From positions 1 to 54,212 of the forward strand of contig JBHELT010000048.1 of assembly GCA_046262935.1 (NCBI GenBank): DNA of 54,212 nucleotides. Direction: 5' to 3'. Of the stretch, positions 7,008 to 15,640 are shown in pieces. This DNA is from JBHELT01 sp046262935. GTDB lineage: Bacteria > Actinomycetota > CADDZG01 > JAHWKV01. The position numbers and the translations under genes were made by a program. The stretch's first letter is position 1; each line of letters begins with the position of its first letter. The notes under the pieces are model-generated. The model did not search any database. It had not been told where the DNA came from and was given only the letters and a program-made list of their open reading frames with translations.

Positions 7008-8591
7008 ATGCCAGAGACTTTCTACATAACTACCGCCATCCCATACGTCAACGCACGTCCCCACCTGGGCTTCGCTCTGGAGATCATCCAGACCGATGCT
7101 TTCGCGAGGTACCGCCGGCTGGTCGGCGAAGACGTTTGGTTCTTGACCGGAACCGACGACAACAGCTTGTCGAACGTTCGAGCTGCTGAAGACGAAGGTA
7201 TCGCCACCAGGGATCTGGTCGACCGCAATACAGCCTATTTCGAAGCCCTCAAGGACCAATTGGACATCTCGTTCGACGACTTCATCAAAACAAGTAGTGA
7301 TCCACGCCATCTAGCAGGTGCGACGAAGCTCTGGGCCGCCTGCGACGCTGCTGGCGACATATATAAGAAGGCGTATCAGGGTCTCTACTGCATCTCGTGC
7401 GAGCAGTTCTATTCCGAAGCCGAGGCTCCGGGAGGCGTCTGTCCCGACCACGGCATCGCTCTTGAACTCATCGAAGAGGACAACTACTTCTTCCGGCTCG
7501 CCAAGTATGCGGAACGGTTGGAGCAGTTGATCGTGTCGAACGAATTGCAGATCGTCCCGCCATCGCGCCGAAACGAGGTTCTCAGTTTCATAAAGATGGG
7601 GCTCGATGACTTCAGCATCTCGCGCTCAACCGAACGTGGGAAGGGCTGGGGCGTGCCGGTACCAGGGGACCCTAAACAAGTGATGTACGTCTGGTTCGAC
7701 GCGCTCAGCAACTACATAAACGCATTGGGCTATGGCGATGATGGCGACCTATTCAAGCGTTACTGGCTTGACAATCCGCAGCGTATCCACGTGATCGGCA
7801 AGGGGATCATCAGATTCCACGCGGTGTACTGGCCCGCGATGCTCTTGTCGGCAGGCATACCGCTTCCCAAGACCATCTTCGTACACGGCTACGTCACATT
7901 GGACGGCGCCAAGATGAGCAAGACTCAGGGCAACGTGATCGACCCCATCGACCTGAGAAATTCTTTCGGTGTCGATGCGTTGCGCTACTACTTGCTGCGC
8001 CGTATCCATCCAACCCAAGATGCCAACTTCACTGTCGATGAGTTCATCCGAAGCTACAACGCCGACCTGGCCGACCAACTTGGCAATCTGCTGAGCAGGG
8101 TCGTTGGCATGGTCGGGCGGTACTACGAGGGGGCCGTACCGAAGCCGGGGGCCGAGCACGCCGAAGAGGACAACATCAAGTTCAAAGCAACATCGTTGTT
8201 TGCGAAGATCGACGCGGCTATGAGGGCCTGGTCACCGGCTGATGCACTCGGTGCCATCTGGGACCTCATCGCCGAGGCGAATCGCTATGTAGTCGAGATC
8301 GAGCCTTGGAAACTCGCCAAGGTACGCGGCGTAGACCCCGACGCAGAGGATCGCTTGGCGTCATGTCTTTGGAGCCTTGCCGAGGTTCTGCGCATCGCGG
8401 CTTGGGCTCTTAGGGCGTTCGTCCCATCGACCGCCGACGAGATCGCTTTGCGCCTCGCCATCGCATTCGACGAACAGACCCTCGATTCCGCGCTTTCGTG
8501 GGGCCAATACCCGCCAGGCACCAAGCTGCAGTCATCGGGTTCTTTGTTTCCGAAGATCGAAGTCGAGTCGTCCGACCAACAAGGGCCGTGA
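7008..8591 (+). CDS. metG: Methionyl-tRNA synthetase
   Basis: 527-residue class I aminoacyl-tRNA synthetase that charges elongator and initiator tRNA-Met. 'ITTAIPYVNARPHLGFA' holds the HIGH-like motif, 'FLTGTDDNSLSN' follows, and the zinc knuckle uses C128, C131, C145 and H148. 'AKMSKTQGN' is KMSKS, and the C-terminal helical anticodon-binding domain is complete. No C-terminal tRNA-binding (EMAP) domain is present, as in the short type. GAAGGGG (6993-6999) is a ribosome-binding site 8 nt before the ATG. The end overlaps tatD. Confidence 0.95.
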   Translation: MPETFYITTAIPYVNARPHLGFALEIIQTDAFARYRRLVGEDVWFLTGTDDNSLSNVRAAEDEGIATRDLVDRNTAYFEALKDQLDISFDDFIKTSSDPRHLAGATKLWAACDAAGDIYKKAYQGLYCISCEQFYSEAEAPGGVCPDHGIALELIEEDNYFFRLAKYAERLEQLIVSNELQIVPPSRRNEVLSFIKMGLDDFSISRSTERGKGWGVPVPGDPKQVMYVWFDALSNYINALGYGDDGDLFKRYWLDNPQRIHVIGKGIIRFHAVYWPAMLLSAGIPLPKTIFVHGYVTLDGAKMSKTQGNVIDPIDLRNSFGVDALRYYLLRRIHPTQDANFTVDEFIRSYNADLADQLGNLLSRVVGMVGRYYEGAVPKPGAEHAEEDNIKFKATSLFAKIDAAMRAWSPADALGAIWDLIAEANRYVVEIEPWKLAKVRGVDPDAEDRLASCLWSLAEVLRIAAWALRAFVPSTADEIALRLAIAFDEQTLDSALSWGQYPPGTKLQSSGSLFPKIEVESSDQQGP

Positions 8592-9361
8592 GCGGGGGCT
8601 GGTTCGACAGTCATTGCCATCTCGACGCCATCGATGAAGACCCGGCTGTCGTCGTTGAGCGGGCGCGGATGGCTGGCGTGCTTGGGTTGGTCACTATCGG
8701 GACGGACCTCGAGTCGAGCGGCAAGGCGATCGAGCTGGCAGGCGAGTTGGAAGGCGTTTGGGCAACCGTCGGCATAGATCCTCAACAGGCAGCGGGCTTC
8801 GATGACGACTCCGCGACCCGGTTAAGGTCGCTTGCGGCCGAAGCGCGCGTGGTTGGGATAGGCGAAACAGGCCTCGACTTCTACCGTGAGCACGCCCCAG
8901 TTGAAGACCAACGCAGGGCTTTCGAAGCACAGATCACCATCGCCATCGAAGCGTCGAAGGCTCTGGTTCTTCATGTCAGGGATGCGCATGAACAAGTGGC
9001 TGAGATGCTTCGGCCCCATGCTCCCTTCGACCGCCTGGTCTTTCACTGTTTCTCGTCGGGTGTCGACGACGCCAGGACCGCATTGGAACTCGGCGGCTAC
9101 ATCTCTTTCGCCGGCAACCTCACCTTCAAAAGCGCCGAATCCCTACGCGACGCGGCGCGGTGGGTTCCCTTAGATCGCATGTTGATCGAAACCGATTCGC
9201 CATTCCTCGCGCCAGTGCCGCATCGAGGTAAGCGGAATGAACCTGCCTGGGCGTCCGAAGTGGGGACGGCGATCGCGCACGCAAGGTCGCAGGACATCGG
9301 CGAAGTAGCCAGCAGAACAACCGAAAACGCGAAGAAGGTTTTTGGGCTCGCCTCCACCTGA
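8588..9361 (+). CDS. tatD: TatD-family metal-dependent nuclease
   Basis: 257 residues from the GTG at 8588, which overlaps the metG stop (GTGA). 'WFDSHCHLDAI' supplies the first His pair, 'GIGETGLDFYRE' the bridging Glu, 'LVLHVRDAHE' and 'VFHCFSSG' further His ligands, and 'LIETDSPFLAP' the late Asp. TatD enzymes are 3'-5' exonucleases or deoxyribonucleases in DNA and RNA turnover. The metG-tatD-rpfB-ksgA order matches other Gram-positives. An upstream in-frame extension lies inside metG and is rejected. Confidence 0.92.
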   Translation: MSGGWFDSHCHLDAIDEDPAVVVERARMAGVLGLVTIGTDLESSGKAIELAGELEGVWATVGIDPQQAAGFDDDSATRLRSLAAEARVVGIGETGLDFYREHAPVEDQRRAFEAQITIAIEASKALVLHVRDAHEQVAEMLRPHAPFDRLVFHCFSSGVDDARTALELGGYISFAGNLTFKSAESLRDAARWVPLDRMLIETDSPFLAPVPHRGKRNEPAWASEVGTAIAHARSQDIGEVASRTTENAKKVFGLAST

Positions 9362-9379
9362 GGCACCGCCGGGGGCCCC

Positions 9380-9410
9380 ATGAGAAAAAAGAATCCCACT
9401 TTTATCTCAT
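9380..9410 (+). repeat. Intergenic hairpin between tatD and the rpfB-locus gene
   Basis: ATGAGA-A-AAAA pairs with TTTT-A-TCTCAT around a 9-nt loop: a 6+4 bp stem with one A-A mismatch. It may end the metG-tatD transcript or act as a 3' stabiliser. It is weak in G+C and not followed by a T run. Confidence 0.4.
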
Positions 9411-9468
9411 CAGGCGCATCTAGGCGAAGATCTATCTCCACGAACGAACAGATGTTCGATGTTTCCGG

Positions 9469-9497
9469 TTGCCTGGTTAACAAGCCGCTGATAGGTT
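9469..9497 (+). promoter_or_regulatory. Promoter of the DUF348-G5-RlpA gene
   Basis: -35 TTGCCT (9469-9474), 17-nt spacer, -10 TAGGTT (9492-9497), then 9 nt to the GTG at 9507. This predicts a leaderless mRNA and supports the GTG start. Confidence 0.6.
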
Positions 9498-9506
9498 CCT
9501 CGACTT

Positions 9507-10583
9507 GTGAGAGGGGTTCTGAGGGCCTTGCTCATCCTTGCTCTGGCAGGGATCTGCGGCAGCTACTTGCTCGCCGAGAAGAGAGTGACCCTCGCAGATG
9601 ACGGCCGCACTATAACGGTGAAGACATTTGCTCCAACCGTTGGTGCAGCACTGGTTCGCCTTGGAGTCAAGGTGGGTCCGGGCGACCGCGTCCTGCCGTC
9701 GCCAGCATCGCCGCTCGACCAAAGTGCCCCCCGCATCGAAGTGCAACGCGCTCACGACGTTGTAGTGGTTCTCAATGGTTCGCGCCGGGTCGAAAGGGTT
9801 GCCGGACGCACCGTTGAGCAGGTGCTGAAGGAACTCGCTGTGTCTTCGGTCGGTGCAACTGTTGACCCGCCGCCGACCGATCAGGTGAGCGATGGTTCCG
9901 AGATCGTCGTGGCTCAGCCGGTCAAAGCGACAGTGGTCCATGACGGCGTCGAGCAACCGGTGGTGACGAATGTGTTGACCGCCGGAGCCCTGCTCCGTCA
10001 ATTGGGGATCGTGCTCGGTCCATACGACCGGGTAGAGCCCAGCATCATCGCCAGACCCTCGACGGAGCAAGCGATAAACGTGGTCAGGGTTAACGAGTCG
10101 ATAGAGACGGTCGCCTCGCCGATCGGATTCAAGAAGCTATCTAAGAAAACGGACTCGCTAGAGGTCGGCCAGACCAAGGTGCAAACACCAGGTGTCGATG
10201 GCACTCGTGAGCGTAAGTTCCAGCTCGTTTACGAGAATGGAAAGATCAAGTCTCGGACCATGATCGCGAACAACGTGGTAAGGCCCCCAGTCGACCAGGT
10301 TACGTTGGTCGGAACGCGGGCAGTTACCTTGATATCGGCTATCAACTCACAATTCGGCAAAGCGTCTTGGTATTACTACCCGGGGTTGAGCGCAGCTCAT
10401 AGAACGCTTCCATTCGGCACCATAGTTCGCGTGACCAACCTGGCCAACGGCAAACAAGTAACGGTCACCATCCGCGACCGGGGGCCATTCGTCGACGGCA
10501 GGATCATCGATCTATCCGATTCGTCGTTCGCGGCCATCGCATCACCAAGTACGGGAGTGATAAACGTCAAACTAGAGTGGTGA
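9507..10583 (+). CDS. Exported DUF348-G5-RlpA wall protein (rpfB locus)
   Basis: 358 residues. N-terminal membrane anchor 'VLRALLILALAGICGSYLL', then DUF348-type repeats ('VTLADDGRTITVKTFAPTV', 'ATVVHDGVEQPVVTNVLT'), a G5-like stretch ('RERKFQLVYENGKIKSRTM'), and from ~residue 285 an RlpA-like double-psi beta-barrel ('GKASWYYYPGLSAAHRTLP', 'IRDRGPFVDGRIIDLS'). DUF348 and G5 are also found in mycobacterial RpfB and Bacillus YabE, which end in an Rpf lysozyme-like domain and a 3D domain respectively. Likely peptidoglycan remodelling outside the membrane. The barrel keeps His and Asp at expected RlpA positions, but activity is unproven. Confidence 0.88.
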   Translation: MRGVLRALLILALAGICGSYLLAEKRVTLADDGRTITVKTFAPTVGAALVRLGVKVGPGDRVLPSPASPLDQSAPRIEVQRAHDVVVVLNGSRRVERVAGRTVEQVLKELAVSSVGATVDPPPTDQVSDGSEIVVAQPVKATVVHDGVEQPVVTNVLTAGALLRQLGIVLGPYDRVEPSIIARPSTEQAINVVRVNESIETVASPIGFKKLSKKTDSLEVGQTKVQTPGVDGTRERKFQLVYENGKIKSRTMIANNVVRPPVDQVTLVGTRAVTLISAINSQFGKASWYYYPGLSAAHRTLPFGTIVRVTNLANGKQVTVTIRDRGPFVDGRIIDLSDSSFAAIASPSTGVINVKLEW

Positions 10584-11410
10584 AACCCCTCACCGCTAGC
10601 GAAGTTCGTGAACTGTGCCGACGATTCGAGATCCGTCCATCGAAAGCTCTTGGACAGAACTTCATCATCGACCCAAATAGCATCCGCAAGATCGTGCGCC
10701 GCGCGGGAGTTGGAGCCGACGAGGATGTGATCGAGGTTGGGGCAGGGCTCGGCACTCTAACCTCAGAGTTGGCATCGGTCGCTAGGCGAGTTGTAGCCAT
10801 CGAACTCGACCGAAGACTCGTCGAAGCTCTCACCCATCGTTTCGCCGACACCCCCAACGTAACCATCCTCGCCGCCGACGCGATGCAAGTCGATTATCGA
10901 ACTCTCACCACCGGCACCGCCAAGTTCGTTGCCAACCTGCCATACAACATCTCAACTCCTTTGGTTGCCAAGATCCTCGAAGAGGCCCCTTCGATCGAGA
11001 TGCTCTCGATCACGGTCCAGAAGGAGGCTGGCGAACGCCTGGTCGCACCCCCTGGGTCGCGAACTTATGGGGCCATCAGCGTTCGAGTCGCCTATCACTG
11101 CTCGGCGCGGATAGTCGCGTCGGTTTCGCGCTCGATCTTTTGGCCTCTGCCTGGTGTGGACTCGGTGGTCGTTGAATTGAAACGCCGCCAACCGCCTGTC
11201 GATATCGATTCAGACCGCTTGATGAAAATCGTTAGGGCTGCCTTTTCGCAGAGGCGCAAGACCGCGCGCAATTCGATCGCCTCGACCTTGGGCATCGCAA
11301 TCGGCCAAGTCACTAGGGCGTTGGACGAGTCCAGGATCGATATCAGGGCGCGCGCCGAATCGCTGTCGCTCGATGAGTTCGCGCGCATCGCGGGAGCCCT
11401 AACTCTGTGA
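10577..11410 (+). CDS. rsmA: 16S rRNA dimethyladenosine transferase KsgA
   Basis: 277 residues. Transfers four methyl groups from SAM to A1518 and A1519 of 16S rRNA. 'SKALGQNFIIDPNSIRKIV' is the N-terminal signature, 'VIEVGAGLGTLTSELA' the SAM loop, 'AIELDRRLVEAL' the acidic ribose-binding strand, and 'VANLPYNISTPLV' the catalytic NLPY motif. 'FWPLPGVDSVVVEL' matches the C-terminal domain. The start is GTG 10577 or the adjacent GTG 10580; both overlap the end of the preceding gene. It is coupled to ispE. Confidence 0.95.
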   Translation: MVKPLTASEVRELCRRFEIRPSKALGQNFIIDPNSIRKIVRRAGVGADEDVIEVGAGLGTLTSELASVARRVVAIELDRRLVEALTHRFADTPNVTILAADAMQVDYRTLTTGTAKFVANLPYNISTPLVAKILEEAPSIEMLSITVQKEAGERLVAPPGSRTYGAISVRVAYHCSARIVASVSRSIFWPLPGVDSVVVELKRRQPPVDIDSDRLMKIVRAAFSQRRKTARNSIASTLGIAIGQVTRALDESRIDIRARAESLSLDEFARIAGALTL

Positions 11411-12291
11411 GCAACAAGCGCGTCCGAATGAAAGCGCGAGGCAAGATAAATCCGCTGCTCAAGGTGCTCGGTAAGAGACTTGATGGATTCCATGAACTCG
11501 AGTCAGTGATGATGTCGATCGATCTTTGCGACGAGGTCGAATTGATGCTGGGTAGCGGCGATGTTGAGATCGCCTGGGCCGACGGTCTGCACGGCCAACT
11601 GCCAAAGTCTCCCGACCTGGTCGCAAGAGCGATCCAGGCTTTCTCGGCGGCCACCGAACTCGATCTTACGTATTCGGCGCGAGTGACCAAGCGCATCCCT
11701 ATTGGTGCGGGTCTTGGCGGTGGCAGCGCCGATGCAGCAGCCGCCCTCGTTGGCATGAACGATCTTGCCGACACGCCTTTGAATAACGATGATCTGCGTT
11801 CGCTGGCGATGGGACTGGGCAGCGACGTTTCATTCATGATCGAAGGCGGCACCGCGCTCGTAACCGGCAGGGGAGATGAACTGCATCGCATCTCGCAAGG
11901 GCCGCAACTTCACTTCGTCATCGGCTTGCCGCCATTCCCGCTTTCCACCGCTGATGTTTACGCGAAGCACGACGAAACTTTCCTGGCTGGACATCCCGAT
12001 GCCGACTTCGTCGCCATCCTTTCCAGGGGCAAGGTCGCCGAGATCGCGACCGGGTTGCGCAATGACTTGGAACCTGCAGCGGCACTGATCGAGCCGGACA
12101 TGACAAGGCTGATCCAAGCGATGCGTACGTCGGGAGCTCTGGAGTCGGTGATGTGCGGAAGCGGCTCGGCGATCGCAGGGCTGTGTTTGAATCGCTACCA
12201 TGCAGAGGAGGTCGCGGCCAGCGCGATGCTGAGTTTCGCCCGGGTCGAGATCGTTCGAACCATGCCCCAAGGTGTCACGGTAGACAGTTAA
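11407..12291 (+). CDS. ispE: 4-diphosphocytidyl-2-C-methyl-D-erythritol kinase IspE
   Basis: 294-residue GHMP kinase of the non-mevalonate isoprenoid pathway that phosphorylates CDP-ME. 'KARGKINPLLKVLGKRLDG' is the substrate-binding start, 'IPIGAGLGGGSADAAA' the GHMP ATP loop, and 'MCGSGSAIAGL' the third motif. The GTG at 11407 overlaps the ksgA stop (GTGA). It supplies IPP/DMAPP for polyprenyl carriers, some of which the mannosyltransferase and wall synthesis would use. Confidence 0.94.
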   Translation: MSNKRVRMKARGKINPLLKVLGKRLDGFHELESVMMSIDLCDEVELMLGSGDVEIAWADGLHGQLPKSPDLVARAIQAFSAATELDLTYSARVTKRIPIGAGLGGGSADAAAALVGMNDLADTPLNNDDLRSLAMGLGSDVSFMIEGGTALVTGRGDELHRISQGPQLHFVIGLPPFPLSTADVYAKHDETFLAGHPDADFVAILSRGKVAEIATGLRNDLEPAAALIEPDMTRLIQAMRTSGALESVMCGSGSAIAGLCLNRYHAEEVAASAMLSFARVEIVRTMPQGVTVDS

Positions 12292-12365
12292 GCGCCGAGA
12301 GCCTTTCCCCCAGCAGGCGGGCCCCAAGATGGGCAGCGGATTTCTGCAAGACTAGGGGACCCCGA

Positions 12366-12436
12366 TCCCGGGTGGTGTAATGGCAGCACATCGGCTTTTG
12401 GTGCCGCGAGTGAGGGTTCAAATCCTTCCCCGGGAG
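12366..12436 (+). tRNA. tRNA-Gln (anticodon UUG)
   Basis: 71-nt cloverleaf. Acceptor TCCCGGG pairs with CCCGGGA, discriminator G. D-stem GTGT/GCAC, anticodon loop TTTTGGT (anticodon TTG), a four-base variable loop, and T-arm GAGGG-TTCAAAT-CCTTC. The anticodon stem has four pairs plus a T/C mismatch at 27-43. CCA is not encoded. The glmU ATG begins only 2 nt after the discriminator base. Confidence 0.93.
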
Positions 12437-12438
12437 CG

Positions 12439-13854
12439 ATGTCATTCGACCCTAACGCGCCCGTTGCCGTGGTGTTGGCCGCAGGCCTTGGGAAGCGCTT
12501 CCGCTCGCCGGTGCCAAAGGTCCTGCACCTAGCCGCAGGTCGTCCGTTGATCGAGCACGTTCTTATCCCGATCGAGGCCTCGGGTATTTTTGCCAAGGTG
12601 ATCGTTGTCATTGGTAACGGGGCCCCCGAAGTGAAAGCCGCCCTCGCCCACCACCCTTCGATCTCATTCGTGGAACAGACCGAGCTGCTGGGGACCGCCG
12701 ATGCGGTGCGCAGGTGTGAACCATTGCTCGAAGGCACTAGTGGGCCATTGTTGGTGATGTCGGGCGACACTCCGTTGGTCAGTCGCGGCACGATCGAGCG
12801 CCTCATGGCACTTCATTCCGAGACCAACTCGCAGGTGAGCTTGGTCACGGCGGTCCTGGGCGACCCGGCGGGATATGGACGTATCGTTCGAAGCGATGAC
12901 GCAGAGGTCGTGGCGATCGTCGAGCAAGCCGACGCCTCAGAGGACCAGCAAAAGATCAACGAGGTTTCAAGCGGTATCTGGTGTTTTGAACGAACCGCGC
13001 TTTTCGATGCGTTGAAGAAGGTAAGTAACGCAAATGCGCAAGGCGAGTACTACCTGCCTGACGCCGCGATGGTCATGGCAAGGGAAATGAGCCATATTTA
13101 CACGGTCATGGCCGAAGACCCATCCGAGATCACCGGAGTGAACGATCGGGAGCAACTCGCGACCGCGTCGAAGGCGTTGCGGCGTCGGATCATGCAGCGG
13201 CTCATGGCCGATGGCGTGACGATCGAGGACCCAGACACCACATATATCGATGACTCAGTGGTGGTCGGCCGCCAGAGCGTTATCCGGCCACTAACGTTTC
13301 TCGAAGGCGAGACGCGCATCGGTGAAGGATGTTCCATCGGGCCTTCGACCCGCATCGTCGATTCAACGATCGACGATGGGGCAGAGGTGACGTTCGCCGT
13401 GGTGAAAGGTTCGTCGATCGGTCGTTCGGCATCGGTTGGGCCGTTCGCATCGCTGAGGCCAGGGACGGTTCTTGGTCCCAACTCCAAGGTCGGCACGTTC
13501 GTCGAAACCAAGGCAACGTCGTTGGGCAAGGGTTCCAAGATTCCGCACCTTTCCTACATCGGAGACGCCGAGATCGGCACCGATTCGAACATCGGCGCGG
13601 GAACCATCACCTGCAACTACGACGGAGAAACCAAGACCAAGTCCAAGACCGTGATCGGCAACGATGTCTTGATCGGATCGGACACCATGCTCGTCGCTCC
13701 TGTGCGCATCTCGGATGGAGCCGTAACGGGGGCGGGGTCTGTTGTAACCGGTGACATTGCTGAGGATGAAGTTGCCGTCGGTGCTCCTGCTAGAACACGG
13801 CGCAAGCGCAAGCCAAGACCCCCCACCGCAGATACGCGAGAATCGAAGAAGTGA
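12439..13854 (+). CDS. glmU: Bifunctional UDP-GlcNAc pyrophosphorylase / GlcN-1-P acetyltransferase
   Basis: 471 residues. The N-terminal uridyltransferase has 'VVLAAGLGKRFRSPVPKVLH' and 'GDTPLVSRGTI'. The C-terminal left-handed beta-helix acetyltransferase shows hexapeptide repeats from ~residue 265 to 445 ('SYIGDAEIGTDSNIGAGTIT', 'CNYDGETKTKS'). It makes UDP-GlcNAc for peptidoglycan. The ATG at 12439 follows tRNA-Gln by 2 nt, so tRNA 3' processing would leave an almost leaderless glmU message unless a separate promoter exists. The glmU-prs-rplY-pth order is conserved. Confidence 0.95.
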   Translation: MSFDPNAPVAVVLAAGLGKRFRSPVPKVLHLAAGRPLIEHVLIPIEASGIFAKVIVVIGNGAPEVKAALAHHPSISFVEQTELLGTADAVRRCEPLLEGTSGPLLVMSGDTPLVSRGTIERLMALHSETNSQVSLVTAVLGDPAGYGRIVRSDDAEVVAIVEQADASEDQQKINEVSSGIWCFERTALFDALKKVSNANAQGEYYLPDAAMVMAREMSHIYTVMAEDPSEITGVNDREQLATASKALRRRIMQRLMADGVTIEDPDTTYIDDSVVVGRQSVIRPLTFLEGETRIGEGCSIGPSTRIVDSTIDDGAEVTFAVVKGSSIGRSASVGPFASLRPGTVLGPNSKVGTFVETKATSLGKGSKIPHLSYIGDAEIGTDSNIGAGTITCNYDGETKTKSKTVIGNDVLIGSDTMLVAPVRISDGAVTGAGSVVTGDIAEDEVAVGAPARTRRKRKPRPPTADTRESKK

Positions 13855-13875
13855 TCTTGCCAACGCTTGGCGAAT

Positions 13876-13882
13876 AGGAGGT
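13876..13882 (+). promoter_or_regulatory. Strong ribosome-binding site of prs
   Basis: AGGAGGT lies 3 nt before the ATG at 13886 and decides that start over in-frame codons inside glmU. It is one of the few full Shine-Dalgarno sites in the window. Confidence 0.75.
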
Positions 13883-13885
13883 CAG

Positions 13886-14893
13886 ATGGAGATCGGCGTC
13901 AAGAAGCGAGCGATGATCTTCTCGGGGAATTCCAACCGAGAATTGGCAGAAGAGATCGCCGCGCATCTTGGGATGCGACTTGGCGAAGTTGACATCAGCC
14001 GGTTCGCATCGGGTGAGGTGTACGTTCGGTTCCAGGAATCGACCAGAGGCTCCGACGCATTCGTGATCCAGAGCCATTGCAGCCCTGTCAACGACATGAT
14101 CATGGAGCAACTCATAATGATCGACGCCTTGAAACGGGCGAGCGCCAAAAGGATCAATGCCGTTATCCCCTTCTATGGATACGCCCGGCAAGATCGAAAG
14201 TCACTAGCGCGCGAGGCCATATCGGCCCGTTTGGTGGCCGACCTTCTAACCGCGGCGGGGGCCGATCGAGTGTTGACCGTCGACCTGCACTCCGGACAGA
14301 TCCAAGGATTCTTCGACGGTCCCGTTGATCACCTGACGGCTCTGCCGCTGCTGGCGCAATACGTCGATGAGAAGTGGAACGACAACCTGGTCGTCGTTGC
14401 GCCCGATGCTGGCCGCGCTAAGCATGCGACCAAGTACGCTCATCATCTGCGCACCCCATTCGCAGTGATGCAGAAAGGACGCAGAGCCGATGTACGCAAT
14501 GTCTCTTCTGTTCTGAACGTGGTTGGTGACGTTGAGGGCAAACGGTGTTTGTTGGTCGACGACATGATCGACACTGCCGGAACCCTTACGAATGCAGCCG
14601 AGGCTTTGCTTAAGAATGGGGCCACCGATGTCATAGCAGCAGCCACCCATGGCGTCTTCTCGCCACCGGCTTTCGAACGGCTCGAAGCGTCTTCGATCGC
14701 CGAGGTGATAGTCACCAACACCCTTCCCCTTCAACCGATGGACCACCTTGACAAGATCACAGTCCTGTCGATCGCTCCAACGTTCGCTCACGCCATCAAG
14801 GCTGTGTTCGAGGATGAATCGGTATCGGAGATCTTTCGGGGAGAGCACCTCGAGGCCATCCCGCCCGAGCGCCAGTTCCCAGAAGAGGACTAA
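13886..14893 (+). CDS. prs: Ribose-phosphate pyrophosphokinase
   Basis: 335 residues. Makes PRPP from ribose-5-phosphate and ATP for nucleotides, His, Trp and NAD. 'MIFSGNSNRELAEEIA' and 'DISRFASGEVYVRFQES' are N-terminal signatures. 'RQDRKSLAREAISARLVA' is the flexible loop, 'VLTVDLHSGQIQGFFD' carries metal and ATP contacts, and 'CLLVDDMIDTAGTL' is the PRPP loop. Slightly longer than the usual 315 residues because of a C-terminal tail. Confidence 0.95.
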   Translation: MEIGVKKRAMIFSGNSNRELAEEIAAHLGMRLGEVDISRFASGEVYVRFQESTRGSDAFVIQSHCSPVNDMIMEQLIMIDALKRASAKRINAVIPFYGYARQDRKSLAREAISARLVADLLTAAGADRVLTVDLHSGQIQGFFDGPVDHLTALPLLAQYVDEKWNDNLVVVAPDAGRAKHATKYAHHLRTPFAVMQKGRRADVRNVSSVLNVVGDVEGKRCLLVDDMIDTAGTLTNAAEALLKNGATDVIAAATHGVFSPPAFERLEASSIAEVIVTNTLPLQPMDHLDKITVLSIAPTFAHAIKAVFEDESVSEIFRGEHLEAIPPERQFPEED

Positions 14894-14914
14894 GCGCCAG
14901 GGCCGAAAAGCCGA

Positions 14915-14920
14915 TACAAT
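14915..14920 (+). promoter_or_regulatory. -10 hexamer TACAAT before rplY
   Basis: TACAAT ends 9 nt before the rplY ATG (14930), giving a leaderless transcript. No convincing -35 is seen 16-18 nt upstream. Confidence 0.45.
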
Positions 14921-14929
14921 CTGCACCTC

Positions 14930-15577
14930 ATGGAAGTCAACCTCAAGGCACAAACGCGCTCAGGAATCGGCAAAGGCCCGGCCCGTCGCGCGCGGGCCGA
15001 GGGCAATGTTCCGGCTGTCCTGTACGGCTCCACCATCGAGCCGACGGTTCTAACCGTAGATGCAAAGCAGGTGCAGGCCGCCCTTCACACCGAGGCGGGC
15101 GCCAATGTTCTGATCAGCCTCGAGGTGGACTCGAAGGACAGATATCTAACACTCGCTCGCGAGATCCAGCGCCACCCTGTGCGCGGCAACTTGATCCATA
15201 TCGACTTCGTGAATATCGCACGTGATGTGAAGGTTCATGCCGATGTCCCCATCCACATCGTTGGAGAGTCTCGGGGCGTCAAAGAGGGCGGACAGCTCGA
15301 CCACCACATGCACGAATTGAAGGTCGAGGCGCTGCCCACCGATGTCCCACCATCGATCGAGATCGACATCACCGATATCGGGATCGGCGACGCTATTCAT
15401 GTTTCCGATATCACCCCGCCGTCGGGAGTTGAATTCATCTCAGAACCCGAAGAGATGATCCTAGCGGTGATCGAAGCCACCTTGATGAAGGTCGAAACCG
15501 AAGAAGCGGCGGAGGCCGCGCCTGCCGAGGGCGCTGCAGCTGGGGGCGAAACCCCCGAAACCGAAACCTCCGAATAA
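14930..15577 (+). CDS. rplY: Ribosomal protein L25 / general stress protein Ctc
   Basis: 215 residues of the long (TL5/Ctc) form. The N-terminal 5S-rRNA-binding domain has 'KAQTRSGIGKGPARRARAEG' and 'NVPAVLYGS'. The C-terminal beta domain runs from 'DVKVHADVPIHIVGESRG'. It ends in a low-complexity acidic tail rich in E and A (~residues 187-215), common in actinobacterial homologues. Binds 5S rRNA at the central protuberance of the 50S subunit. Position between prs and pth matches B. subtilis ctc. Confidence 0.94.
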   Translation: MEVNLKAQTRSGIGKGPARRARAEGNVPAVLYGSTIEPTVLTVDAKQVQAALHTEAGANVLISLEVDSKDRYLTLAREIQRHPVRGNLIHIDFVNIARDVKVHADVPIHIVGESRGVKEGGQLDHHMHELKVEALPTDVPPSIEIDITDIGIGDAIHVSDITPPSGVEFISEPEEMILAVIEATLMKVETEEAAEAAPAEGAAAGGETPETETSE

Positions 15578-15640
15578 CCGTTGGGCCCCCTGGGCCGACC
15601 CGGCCAGAGGTTCCGATCACGCGACCGTTCGTCGACATCC

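Noticed and set aside
9362..9506. c-di-AMP (ydaO-type) riboswitch upstream of the rpfB-locus gene
   Set aside because: Such riboswitches precede many wall-hydrolase genes, but none of the conserved ydaO elements could be found in this 145-bp gap.
14246..14953. 235-codon minus-strand frame over prs
   Set aside because: Antisense shadow of a highly conserved gene.
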